Translations under genes and position numbers: made by a program
Notes under the pieces: generated by a model
What the model saw: only the letters and a program-made list of their open reading frames with translations
What the model was told of the DNA's origin: nothing
Database searches by the model: none
Part shown: piece by piece, positions 24,958-36,700 of the stretch
Numbering within the stretch: the stretch's first letter is position 1
How the letters are laid out: each line of letters starts with the position of its first letter
Source: Kappaphycus alvarezii
Taxonomy: Eukaryota; Rhodophyta; Florideophyceae; Gigartinales; Solieriaceae
Length of the DNA stretch: 64,000 bases
Assembly: GCA_002205965.3 (NCBI GenBank)
Contig: NADL03000599.1
Location: 124,001 to 188,000 of the forward strand
Direction of reading: 5' to 3'

Positions 24958-26169
24958 ATCAAATCTCATGCAAATTGCTTCAGAGTCTGCAAACTCGGCT
25001 ACTTACTGCGCGTAGTCCCGACGTCGTCCACCGCCGAGGGCGCTTCCATGTTTGACGATATGATGGAGCGCTGCGTCCGCACACTAGCAGGGGGGGTCTT
25101 GGATTCAGAGGTCTTCCGTGAACTTCAACTCCTAGTGAAACCACTGGATGCGAAGCGGCCGTCCGTTGGGATAAGATTCACTTCCGCCAAAAACATCGCC
25201 GCGGCCGCCTTCCTCGCCTCCAGCGCGGCGGCCAACAGGTTGTGCAAAGTTGTTCTGCCCGCTCCTATCAGGAGCCTCGCCACCTACAACGACGCTTTGG
25301 ACGCCCACCGGGATTGGTCACTTTCCTGTCTTAAGTCAAGGATTCTACCATTTGGTGCCTTTCGCTCACGCAATACACCATCGCAAAAGAAACTAACAGA
25401 CGCAATCCATGCAGCAGTGCAAGAAAGCATTTCCCCCGTTGATCAAAGAAGGCAGGCATTCCGCGCCTCCATGGCCCTGCCGGGCGCCAAGGAATGGGTG
25501 TACTGTGCCCCGTGCCCCGGCCTCAAGACGAGTATTGACCCCCGTGAATTCGCGGTATGGTTCCAATACTTCTGCCAAGTCCCGCTGTTCCCTTCGGACG
25601 TGCCGTGCCCAAAACGTAACTGCCCCGAAACCCTCGACTCTTTCGGGGATCACCTCCTTCACTGCAGACATGGTGAGCACAGGACTCGACGGCATGAGAA
25701 TCAAGTGGCCCTCTTTGCGCAAGACTTGCAGAAAGAGGCCTGTCACCCCGCCGTCGAACCGTGGGACGGGGTCCATCGCACGAGGCCAAACATCCGGGCG
25801 ATGGGAAGCAGTGGAGGTAGGGACTTCGTAGACGTGACCTTCGTCAACCCGTTGGCGCCCTGCCACAGGAGGGCCCAAACCTTTAATCCCCTCACCTCGC
25901 TCAATGCCGCCGTCTCTGCGAAGCATAGAGGATGTGATTCTTTTCTTGCAACCTCCGTGAGAAGTAAGCTTGTGGCTATGCCTATATCTACTCTCGGAGG
26001 GTGGCACCCGGACGCTTACAGTGTGCTAACCGACGTCGCGCGGAACTTGGCCGTTAGGGCGATGGAGGCTTATGGTAAGGTCCGTGCGGTACTTACTCAG
26101 AGGCACGCTGCCATGGCCGTAATGTTCAAAGCAGCCTGTCTGCTAGGGGGCCTTAAGCCAGCTTTTTAG
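24958..26169 (+). pseudogene. LINE-like retrotransposon ORF, C-terminal part with zinc motif and nuclease-like domain
   Basis: An open frame of 404 codons. The first ATG (25048) is probably not a true start, because the preceding 30 codons (HANCFRVCKLGYLLRVVP) already look like the region after an RT thumb. Counting from that ATG: AAAAFLASSAAAN at 51-63; a cysteine/histidine cluster with Cys187, Cys192, His202 and Cys206 (PCPKRNC ... GDHLLHC); RTRPNI at 244-249; FVDVTFVNP at 260-268. This order (zinc cluster, RH-rich helix, RP-[DN] and DVT) is seen at the C-terminus of a group of LINE-type RT proteins and resembles a PD-(D/E)XK nuclease, but here the RPD aspartate is Asn. The RT itself is missing, so this is a 5'-truncated copy. 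Confidence 0.72.
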
Positions 26170-26201
26170 GGTAATTTAAGAGGTATTACTGGGCACCTTG
26201 T

Positions 26202-26272
26202 AGGATACTCCGGGCCAAAACCGACCATATCTTTCAAATATTAAATCACCCTACATTTACCTTATGCAATGG
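26202..26272 (+). repeat. LINE-like 3' tail motif, copy 1
   Basis: The segment with CGACCATATCTTTCAAATAT, TTAAATCACCC and TTATGCAATG lies just after the ORF stop. Similar segments occur at 26491-26555 and 46797-46850, so this is a conserved piece of the element, probably its 3' untranslated end. Confidence 0.7.
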
Positions 26273-26347
26273 GATATTCATGCAAAGGCACGCTGCGGCC
26301 GCTGCCAAGTCCAACGCGGCCTGTCAGTAGATACTGAATGCATTAAA

Positions 26348-26368
26348 CTTCTTTCTTTCTTTCTTTCT
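26348..26368 (+). repeat. (CTTT)n microsatellite
   Basis: About five CTTT units, 180 bases after the ORF stop. LINE elements often end in a short tandem repeat, so it may mark the 3' end of the copy. Confidence 0.7.
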
Positions 26369-26490
26369 GCTAGCTGGCTCGTGGAAAGCTGGCTCGAGGC
26401 CAGCTTTTCAACGACCTTGAACCGGTTTAATTCCGTTCCTTAGTTCCCCCATGCCGACCACTTGTACCAATTACAGTTTTTGATGCGCTT

Positions 26491-26555
26491 TGGAATATAG
26501 GCGAACCTATCTTTCAATCATTAAAACACCCCAATTTTTCCCCCTTATGCAATGA
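26491..26555 (+). repeat. LINE-like 3' tail motif, copy 2
   Basis: CGAACCTATCTTTCAATCAT, TTAAAACACCCC and TTATGCAATGAAT repeat the 26202-26272 segment with small changes. No ORF precedes it directly, so it may be the tail of a second, heavily truncated copy. Confidence 0.65.
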
Positions 26556-29500
26556 ATCCGCTATAATAAACTGTCGCAAAAACATTAAAGAAAGCCCACG
26601 CATTAATGACAGCAAGGTTGCCTTACGCTTGTCGAAATGGAATTGGAGGACAAGCCAGAAAAATCTGACTGCACCTTTCGCTAGTGGACGGCAGATGAAT
26701 GAGACATTTGCCAATAAGCTTGATAACCATCACGCCTCTCTGCAGTACTGGTTGAGGTGCAAAACTGTGTTTCCTGCGTAGCAAAGTAAAGTTATTTCGC
26801 ACGATAATACCGTTAAGTTATTCCATTTCCGCGCCGTCGATATTGCCACGAGCAGCGATGCCGTGTATTTTTTGTTTGCTGCAGTCCGTATTCCGGGTCA
26901 GACAACACTTCAGTCTGTGAGGAGACTAATGTCAGGATTCTTTCGACATTTCTAAAAACAATCTGTCAAATGCACAGCATGAGCCTCAGGATCTGCAATG
27001 ATCACAAACCTTACCTAACCATAGATGCACTTTTGAACCTGGGCCATCAATTGTACCCCATGGGAGCTGAAGAAAACTGCCTCCCGCATTTGCAATCAAA
27101 TATTACATGAGATCTTTTTCGCAAATCTCCAGTAGTGTGGAGTGACAAAGTAGATTGAAGCTAAACCTAAGTTCTGCGATTTAAGTGAGGTGGGGAACTT
27201 TTGGGTGCTTCATTGCAAAAACAAGTAATGGCTCTTATCCCAAAGTCATTACACCAAGAGAGTAGTGGGTATGCGTCGTGGGGTCACTTTCAAGTTCGAT
27301 GCGAGGCCAGCCAGGAGGCATGCTACATTGGACATAACAGTCGCTATCGCATGCCGTTGCATAAGGACTACGCGCGTATTTTCAAGGGGTTCCGTCGTCA
27401 CCCGTGCCATGCCCCTCGCAATATCCGCGAGATAGGTGGCTTTTGTTTTGCATGTATACCGTAGAACAGCATTGCACTGTTTTTCAGAGCCCTAGCTCTC
27501 AGCACTTCGAACTCTTGACCCCCTATTTTGCCTCTTGCAGAAAGAAATACGTGTCTTCTAATTTGCAGAAAGAATGGAACTGTTTATTGCGTTCCACAAG
27601 AAAATTGGAATCTCGAGACCAAATGAAACCAACAAAGAAGTTTGGTTATCGCTGTGTTTAGAGCACTCGAAATTCAAGTGAACTGTAATGAATGTTGTAT
27701 GGCAAAACGTATCCTAGCCATCAATGAGATATCGAAAATTATATTTCGGCAGTTCTTGGTGGGAGATTGCACATATTCATGAGATTTCAGTTGACCGAAA
27801 TCGCTCCGGAAAGTAATTTGCAAGGGTCCATTGGGTCCTTTCAAAGCAGTGCACGGTAAAACAAATGACTGGGTAACTTATTGTTGTAGGTTAATGTGGT
27901 TTCTGGCCCCGGCCGCTGTCTATCATACAGGCACCGCACCAACCGACGAAGAGCAGGGCAGTATGATATTACAGGTCCGGTGCTGTGGTTGTCAGTATGG
28001 TGATATTCCTTACAAGAGGATTCGTCGTCAGGCGTATAGAATACCCCAAAGATGTTGTGTTTTATCGTAGATTTATCCCTAACTCGCTATGCATTCTACT
28101 CATTCTGTTGCGTCTTTTCATGTATTTTCAAAAGAATAGCTTTCATATCTTTGTTTCAGGTAAAATCGGCAAGTCTTCTCTACAATTGTATAACCACTCT
28201 AATTCACACATTGCACAGTAATAATTCCCGGCGAATCAATAAATCTTGCGACTAAAAACCATATCTTTACAATCGATAATTTCTGGAACAGAAACCATAT
28301 TGGATTGAGCGATTTATTTATAAAGTGTAGTGTGAAACCGCGAAGGTAATCGGTGCTCTGCACACTGCGTAGAACACCGATTCCCTGGTTGGAAAAATAG
28401 AAAAACTTTAGCGCTTGTAACAGCTTCAACAATAAACCAGATTTGCCGTGTGCATTGCTCACGCGACTATCGAAACAACCGGTTGAGGTATTTGTTATTC
28501 TGTTTTCGTTGAAATTTTCCTATTTCAGTCCTAACCAAAAAGAAAAACTCTTTTTCAATGTAAATCTGAATGAAGTCACGCGATGAACAGATCTGGATTT
28601 ATGCAAAGGTTAAGAGGCGTGGGCTACAAATATGCATACGTAGCTTACGGCGCTCTGTCATCTTAATGCCTGCCAAAAAAAATACCGCGAAGGAGTTGGC
28701 TTGTTGATCTATCTTGATAGACTCTACTGGCTCCGAATTGAATACGGGCTTTTCTGCTGCGGTACAACAGCTCGAGTACATGAACTTGCGCGAAACAAAC
28801 ACATACATAGTGTGCGAATGCGTTCCTTTCATATTTTCAAAGTTAGTGCGAATGGCAGATGGTTTTGCTCTTCGCCGGAATAGTCGGGCCAGTCATTGTA
28901 CATCGGAGACACAGTTGGAAGTAAAGATATCAATTTACCATAGTCGCAACATTGTTGCTCCATACAGTATGCATGTCATGCAAATCAAAGAAAAACGATT
29001 CTAGACTACTTTGAACAAGAAGGCAATATTACAGGAGATAACAGTGAAAGTACTAGCTAATTGATGTCAAGAGGGCCTCCATTGTATCGATCGAGCTGTT
29101 ATGGTCCTGGGCGACAAGCTAGGGCTTGCTGTTAGCAAAATACAGACCAAAAAATAAAACCCTCTTACTGTAGGTGGTGTATGACATTGCTATTGGGCAT
29201 TCCACCAAAAAGGTCAGCGTGACTGAAAAACCCTACCAGGGTTTGGTTTAGTAATCGACTGAACAAAGGACGGTTCCCGGGTAGCCCCGTCATGTCCTTG
29301 ATGCGCCGAATCCGCCGCTAAAGGTTGAGGTCCCAGGCCGTTTCGAACGGTGTCTTATTGAAAGCGCCTTTCCTGTCAATTTTCCAAGAAGGGATGCACA
29401 TGAAGCATACTGGCAAGTGATACGGTAGTCTTTTTCAAATATATAGAATCTACAGTAGCTGTTTACGAAACTGGTATATCGCCGCTGATCGACAGTGTCG

Positions 29501-31600
29501 GACACCTCTTACCCAATGCAGAAATGAAAGGCTAGATTAGATTGTAATGGGGCGGTCATGATTCATGCATTGATGAAAAATTACGCTGCATCCACACCCC
29601 GAGGGGTGGTGAGAAAATTTCAACCGTTTTTTGTCCTCTGTGGGGTCCTATCCCGAAATACAGGGGGAAATACAGTATAGATGCAAAGCCATATTCCGAC
29701 ATCGGACGCTTCTATGCAGGGTGCTTTTCGCTTTTAATGGGGAAGCCCAAGGGACCAATAGCCTCTCTTCTCTATCAATCTGCGAGTGCCCATGAACATG
29801 GCTTGCTGGAATGGATGCTGTTCACTGCCCCTCTGTTGTGTTTCTTGGTGCAGAGCAATAGCGCCAGGCGAGAACAAGGGATTTCGACAATGTTGGCCCC
29901 TCTTTCAGAATCTACGTGACAATGTCGCACGGATTTGGCAATTGCATATCTTGTTTACTGGCTGACCTCACAGCCAACTCTTGTCGCAACTCTTGTCGTT
30001 GCCGGACCAACATGCATTTACGCAGTTGATATTTTAGATTAGTTGACAATGTGGTTTTCAATCAGCTGGAAATCGATGGTGGTTAAGATTGGTTGATGTG
30101 ATATCAGCGCGGTAGCGACTTGATATTAGGTCTAGACAATTGTAAGGACAAGCGTGTTTCTCGAGATCGACAAGGCGTCGAAAAGGGTGCAATTCCGTAC
30201 AGTATGTTGAGAATAAATCACGACAGAGTGAGAAAAGATAAGTTTTGCGTTTTTCGACGAGATAAAGTAGTGTTAGGTCGAAACGACCAATGGATTTCCT
30301 GTACTTTCCATTTATATGACCTACATATGTCGCGCTTTCACGACGACTCCTTGCGATTACCAACTTTGTCAACGCTGTTTTTAAGTGTATCTACCGAGTG
30401 TAGCGACTTGAACAGGAACATATAATCTATATTTTCTCTCACGCTTGTTGCTCCTCCGAACTTTCGGCAAAGCTGTACATTGGCGACCATTAGCAATTTC
30501 GAGCCATGGGTATCATTAAATCGGGCAGCAACTACCAGCGCTTGGCTGGGAAGTGCGAGGACGTGTAGCTGGCACCGTTGCAGTGTTTGAGTAGCATCCC
30601 TTTCTCCTGTTGGAGCTTTGAATCGAGACCGGAAGTGGGCTATGGTACATAGCTATGGCAAGCTTACAGGGGCGATTTTCCACAAAAAAATTCGGAGAAA
30701 GTTCATTTCCGTACTTAGTACTCTACTGGCATACTACTGTACTGTAGAGCTTGAATTGCTACGGCAGGGATGGATGGATGGGGGGATTTTTGGGGTGCTT
30801 TACTGATTAGGGATGCAGGACGGCTATTTTCTGAAGGCTAAGGGATGGCGAGTAACGCCAAGTTGCCTCCGTTTCGATTGAATTTTAATATTGTACTGCA
30901 GGTGATCTCGATTGCGTGTATGCTGACCGTACCTGCTGGGTACCGTGAGATCGTGTGGTAGTTGGATGGCCAACTCAGGAGGGATACCGAGCTGTACAGT
31001 ACTTTAATACCGTTCGGCGCATCAACGTACCGTACAGTACTGCTCGGTATCCGGCCAGTGTCCGCTTGAATTACAGGAAAATATTGTACTGCAGAATGGA
31101 AAACAAAAGAATTGTCGCTGTACAGTACTGTGCACTCCACCCCTCATAGAAATAAATGCAGTTCACCAAAGTGTGGTGCACTAAGTTTTTTGAAATGTTA
31201 CAAGTTTTTCTTGAGGGGTGTTTTCTGCAGCTCCTGTGAAAACTCTGAAAAACTGGTGAGCTCGAATTAATTTAGTTTTTCTAATTTTTGCCCTACAGGT
31301 CTTGTACAAAATTCGGATGCACCCTACTGTAAAAGCAGCATAATTTTTTCAATGAAACAGTCTAAGCCAGGATGGCTTTGTGTTGTATTTTATTCATCAC
31401 TGCACCCCAACCACAGTACTCTACTGTACTGTACTGTAATAGGGTAGAAGGGAATGTGGTACCCAAGATGTACTGTACAAATATGACAATAATGTACAGT
31501 ATTTACAGACCTCTTTGAGGAAATTTCCCGATTGCCTTTGGTAAAACATACAGTAGCAACCAATAGATTTGTATATTTATGCTTTATAAAAATATATTTA
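26556..31600. other. no recognisable gene; scattered small ORFs and palindromes
   Basis: ORFs up to about 100 codons occur on both strands (for example 27201-27464 and 27831-28070, plus; 30058-30372, minus), but none shows a motif and opposite-strand ORFs overlap. From about 30.1 kb the palindromic words TACAGTAC and GTACTGTAC become frequent. Confidence 0.5.
30714..31510. repeat. cluster of TACAGTAC / GTACTGTAC palindromes
   Basis: At least six groups: 30714-30754, 30990-31005, 31027-31043, 31118-31136, 31415-31441 (TACTGTACTGTACTGTA) and 31468-31502. Other groups are at 32355-32372, 35893-35917, 36252-36277, 38936-38950, 39229-39280, 39560-39715, 43100-43450 and 53960. All share the core GTAC embedded in TACAGTACTGTA-like palindromes. 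The function is unknown; see the findings on GTAC target sites. Confidence 0.7.
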
Positions 31601-32624
31601 ATTGAAATATGATTGCAAAACTTCAAGCACTGGTCTGCCCAGACAAACGAAACGGAGATCGAGCAAGCCCTTGGTACAACAAAGAGGGTTGCTGAAATGG
31701 ATAGAGAAATATCCAGGTGATTTCTAATTTAAAATTAGCCAAGTGACGCGAAAGAATCTTCCGGCAACAGGCACCGGAAGACGTTCCAGCCAGCGCCGAG
31801 TCCCAACCGACGCGGCTACAGACCTTGGGCATCACCTTGTGCTCTCGAGCCAATCACCGGCGGGAATTACAAGGATTAGGTTGGATAGCGCATCAACGGA
31901 AGCCAAGTGTCGCTTACGAAGACACAGGAAAGGGGTGCTTGAATGTGGCGCGGTGCTGGAGGGAAACAAAGTTGAAAGTATTTTTGTTGACAGGAGAGCG
32001 TGACGTTCAGACGGAGTGACACAAGGACAAAAACCCTCTCTGTGTTACAATAATATTTTCAGTTTTTAGTAGCAATATTTTTAAAACGAGGGGAGTGTGA
32101 CGAGATGGCGAGAGCGGTTTTGAGGATGAAAACGGTTATTAAAATAACCAAACGTCAATCATTTGACAAACGGAATAAAATAAATAAGCATTCATTGGTT
32201 GCATTGTTCCTTTTTATTATTTCTCGAGGGGCTTGTGCCCAGCACAGTCGAGCCGCTGGGTTGCCGAATTATCCCCTCCAATTTTATAGTTGACCTCCGT
32301 TTCTCAAGGATTTGCCAATACTGTCGCTACTTTTTCGAGCCCAGCTTTCAATCGCATACAGTACAGTACGGTGCACCACCCCAAACGGTAGCCTCCCTCT
32401 CGGCATACACCCCAATTTCCCTCCTACACGAGAGGAACGAACGCCCCGCTTCTCGATATCGTTCAAGCCTATTATTGCCCACTCCATCCACTCCACACCC
32501 ACGCCCCCGTTTTAATTCCATCACCTCCCCGATCTCCACCCCTCCCTCTCCTCCTAAACCCAATCACCGCACCAATCCACTCTCTTCACTCCAAACCCCT
32601 CAACCCCCTTCTCAACACAAAATC

Positions 32625-33786
32625 ATGACCGACACGGCCAACCCCTCCAATTACGACGCCATCATCGGCCGTCAACAAAAGCGCATTTCCCAACTCCGCG
32701 CCGATCTCGCCCACTACAACTCCAAACTCCGTCAACTCCGTCTCCGCGCCTCGGACTCTCACCAAGCCGCCTTTGCCGCCGCCACGGCAGCTGCCGCAGC
32801 CGCCGCCGCCGCCGCCGCCGCCCACTCACACGCCAACCCCAACGACTTTGCCCGCGTCCACGCCGCACACATGCAAGCCGCGATGTACATGGCGGCCCCG
32901 ATGCCTCCACATCCGGCGGTTGCTGCTGCGGCGGCGGCGGCGGCGACGGGGGGAGGGGCGGGAGGCGGGGGGGGAAATGCAGCGCTTGGAGTACCGGCCA
33001 CTGTGCCCCATGTGGCTGCTGTTGGGGAGGGGATCGGGAGAGGGGGGATGTCGTGCCTACGTGTTTTGGATCTGCGCAGGTCCCGCAGATGGTTCATGAG
33101 ATGGGTGGTGGCGCTTTGAATGTCGCGGGGGGGGGCCTGCGCTTGCGCCAGTGCCGCAGATCCAGCGTCGGCAGGGTCAGGGTATTGGCAAGGGGAGTGG
33201 GGGTAGGGGAAAGGCTAGTGGTGGGGAGGAGGATGATCGTGCGGGGAAGACGAGGTATTGGACCGAGATGGAACATAATCAGTTTTTGTATGCCGTCAAG
33301 TTGTTTGGGCCGAAGAATTATGTGGCCATTAGCCAATATGTGGCTACAAGGACCCCGAAGCAGGTGAGGACCCATGCGCAAAAGTATCAGATGAGGTTGG
33401 AAAGGGAGGCTAAGAAGAGGCGCGCCCAGGCGGCAGCGGCGGCAGCGGCGGCGGCAGCGGCTTTGCCGGTTGTGACTGAGAGAGGGGAGGAAGTTGAAAA
33501 GAGTGTGAGCACCAGTCCTATGGAGGATGCAGAGGTTGGCCTTTTGAGTGAGGGTGTTTGCTCTCCGGTGTCGGACGAGGACGATGTCAAGGGTGGGATG
33601 AAAAAGAATTCGAGCTTGGGCAACTTGGCAGACTATGACGACTTTATGAGGAGGATCACGGGTGCAAGCCAGGTTGCCAAGACGGAGAGTGAAATGTTTA
33701 GTGAGAGTAACGAGTTGGATATGGATATTTTGGATGGGCACTCCAAGACGGAGCAGTTTGATGATTCGCTCCTGGCGGATATCTAA
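32625..33786 (+). CDS. single-repeat MYB transcription factor, SHAQKYF-like class
   Basis: The best start is the ATG at 32625 (preceded by CAAAATC), giving a helical segment IIGRQQKRISQLRADLAHYN, then Ala-rich and Gly-rich low complexity. The MYB/SANT repeat is in another phase (33151-33786, TAA at 33784): RYWTEMEHNQFLYAVKLFG, then YVATRTPKQVRTHAQKYQ, close to the TRTPxQVxSHAQKYF signature, followed by a basic RLEREAKKRR, a run of alanines and an acidic tail. There is no ATG between the two phases. A 59-base intron (33021-33079, GTTGGG...GCGCAG) would bring in VPQMVHEMGGGALN, and one extra G in the G9 run at 33127-33135 would then reach the MYB phase. The gene is therefore either real with a homopolymer error, or recently frameshifted. 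Proteins of this class are nuclear DNA-binding regulators. Confidence 0.8.
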
Positions 33787-36700
33787 TGGATTTGGAGGGG
33801 CGAGAGTTTAATTGCTCAAGGTGTACGATGCCTGTGCGGATGACAAGCGGTTATCTGTTTCAGGAAACGACGTGCAGGGTCAGTACGGATTAGGCTGCAG
33901 CTGTGTTGTGCTAGCTTCGACGACGTGAAGAAGAATCGCGTCATCCTACATGCCTCATACGAGGCTTTCAGAGTTAGGACCACTCCAGATGTCGATTTCC
34001 GATAGTTGTTTGAAGTTTCATTGCGCCAACGAGTCGAGCAAGAATTTTCCTCGTATGGCAGCAGCGGACTGGTCTCGTTTACACGAGTATGTCGAATCTT
34101 TGATTCGCCTGAAACAGCGGATGGTACTAGTTGCGCGACCATTCTTCGTGAAGCATTTTCTTCACAAACGTTGAGGTCTACTGTTTGCGTCACATTGGCC
34201 ATACTCGTGAAAGGAGCCGTTCAATAAAAAGTTTTTCTTCCTGTTGTAATCTTTGCATACAGTTATCGTAATTCCTTGAAGAAGCGGAGCGAATCGGAGG
34301 TAGGCAAAGCGGATTCCGACGCATCATCTCCTTGCCCTCTGCACAATGTAGCTTGTACAGCCATGACCGGTCATGTGGTTTCTCAGAGCATTTGATCAGG
34401 GGGCGCTCAGGGGCTAGCCTATGGTTGAGGTCGCGGCGTCACCACAATCCATCACGGCCATGTTGTCAGGTGAAAGGCGTGGAACAGGTAAGAGGACCCA
34501 GAATGAGGAATCGGGCTGTGGTTCTGGCAGGGTAGGGCACCAACGCGTTTGGTACAAAGTATGCGAAACGCGTGAGATGCCTTTTTCTCTGGGGGTTTTC
34601 GACTACTTTTACGACCCGCAACGCATGTGGTTCTCTAACAATAACTAGGAAACAGCTCTAAACCTGCGGGGAGCAGTGTTGCATATGCATATCTCGGCAA
34701 ATAACGCAGCGCTGTAACAAGAGCAGAGCTTCCTCTTTCTCTCCAAGGATTTTGGTGTGCAAGGTTGGTTTATTGCTTCAAATGCAGTCGTGTGCGGACC
34801 AGCGACGAGGAACGTTTCACTGTGGAGTGCACAATACGCAAACCTCAATAGGAGCGTCAGGACTCTGCAGTGTAGACATAGCTCGAATCTCACGGCACTG
34901 ACGCACGACCATGCGTTACTTTCAGCAATATATGTCGAGTGTTCCACCGCAAAGTTCCACTCATTATGGCTCACCAAGAGAGCAGCCCATGTTGTACTGG
35001 CAATCATTCCACTATCACAAGCCCTAGGAAGCGCAGTAATGGCTGGAAGGAGCGGAAACTGCGACGAGATCTGTGCAGTATTTGTAAACAGCGTTTTTAA
35101 TTTGCGTCTCATATTGTAACATACAGTAGCGGTATTTTAGTTGGTGAAAGGAATTTGTTGCGTAGGCGTGTGTGCAGCTAGCCATCACCTGATGGGGTAG
35201 GTATCGTAAAACTACGACCACCGCACTCGGGAGGCAAGTAAATGGGGGGGCAGGCGGGGAAAATAAAGCAAAATGAATCAGACCGGCTCGCAAGACTCTC
35301 ACCGGAATTTCCAAGGACCTTGCGCAAGCGAAACGATCGAAACGGGGGTGGAGCGATACAAATGGGGATATGCTGTAGAGTGCGATTGCAGCGAGAACCC
35401 AATAGAGGATGCGTCTGTCAATTCTGTAAAGACGATAGAAAACGGGGGAATTGAGGACAGCGGCACGTTAGGTCTGCCAATGGGAGGAATCGTTGGGAAA
35501 TTTCAAGCGACTTGTAGAGGAAATCTCCGGATTTTTGGTGGGTATTGAGATGGTGGCCATTGGCTTGGAAATGGACGGCGAGGAGGTAATTGGTGGATTT
35601 TAATGGCCATCGGACAAGGTGGGAGGTAGATGCGGGTTTCGAATTGGCACTTTTGAATCCGAGGCATTTTGACTCGCGCGAGTGGGGCAAGAGTGTGGCC
35701 TGATTGGTCGAACATTGACTTATACTCGGGCGAAAAGGGGGATACGTGGGGAAATTGTGAGCCGCATATTGCGCGGTATTTGTGGTGCAACAAATGTTGA
35801 CAGTGTTGTACATGTGTGTGGACAGTTGTTGACGAACGGCAGTGCTGAGTGCTGATTGTGGGTCACGCGAGCGATTGACAGTGATGCTCTCCGAGGTACA
35901 GTACAGTGCGCTGTACCGGTCAAGTCATCGTGCGAATGTTGCGGCTGGTGTTGCTGTTTCCAAGAGAAACATTGGTTGGTGTGGCTGGGTTCGAGTTAAA
36001 AATCAACAACGATAGATTAGAAGAGTGGAAGTGATTTGAAATAGAGTCTAGACGATAGCTTGGTAGCTTGTGGTACAAGCAGCTGAAACTCAGATTTAAT
36101 TTTGTGGTGACAAGCGATTGCTGGCAGATATTTGGCGAGTCGGCACTTATTTCAGATTGCAACTGCAGAAAAGCATAGACTTTGATGTGTGAACGCCTGC
36201 TGGAACAGAATCCGCAAAGAGTGTGGAGATCACCATCTGCTGTTTTCAAAACAATACTGTACAGTACAGCAGAGTACCACAACACAGTTGGATGCAGACA
36301 TCTATACATTCTGACATACCGTATATTAGCTTGACGGACCGTCGTGACGTGCATCGGCAGAGGCCAGCGTAAACACCGCGGTCACCTGAGCGATGCAGTA
36401 TCGATAAAAGCGGTTACGTTTAGCCATCGATAATCTTGTTGCTTCCGTCAACCGTCAAATTTCTGAAGTTTTCTCTACTAGCTCCTGTCGGTATCCATGT
36501 TCGTCAAAGTGTGTAAAGTGCACTCTTGAGTATTGTACAAAGGTGCACAAGATTGCCACGTGCACAGCAGCTTTGGCATTTTCACAGTGGGAATGTAGAT
36601 TCATTGATACAGCCTAGTCTTGAAGGGGACGTCCGACATATCTATATTTCCTCGTCGCATGAATCGTCCTTTTCATACAACCCTTGTCTACCGACCGACA

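Noticed and set aside
25393-26007. 204-codon minus-strand ORF opposite the LINE-like ORF
   Set aside because: It lies entirely inside the plus-strand ORF that has the recognisable zinc and DVT blocks; the GC-rich sequence keeps the opposite strand open by chance.
32199-32624. N-terminal extension of the MYB ORF upstream of the ATG at 32625
   Set aside because: The sequence is low-complexity and C-rich with Pro/Ser runs, typical of a leader; the ATG at 32625 begins a better-composed helix.
32759-33741. Several long minus-strand ORFs opposite the MYB gene
   Set aside because: They arise from the GC-rich Ala and Gly repeats read in reverse and have no motif.
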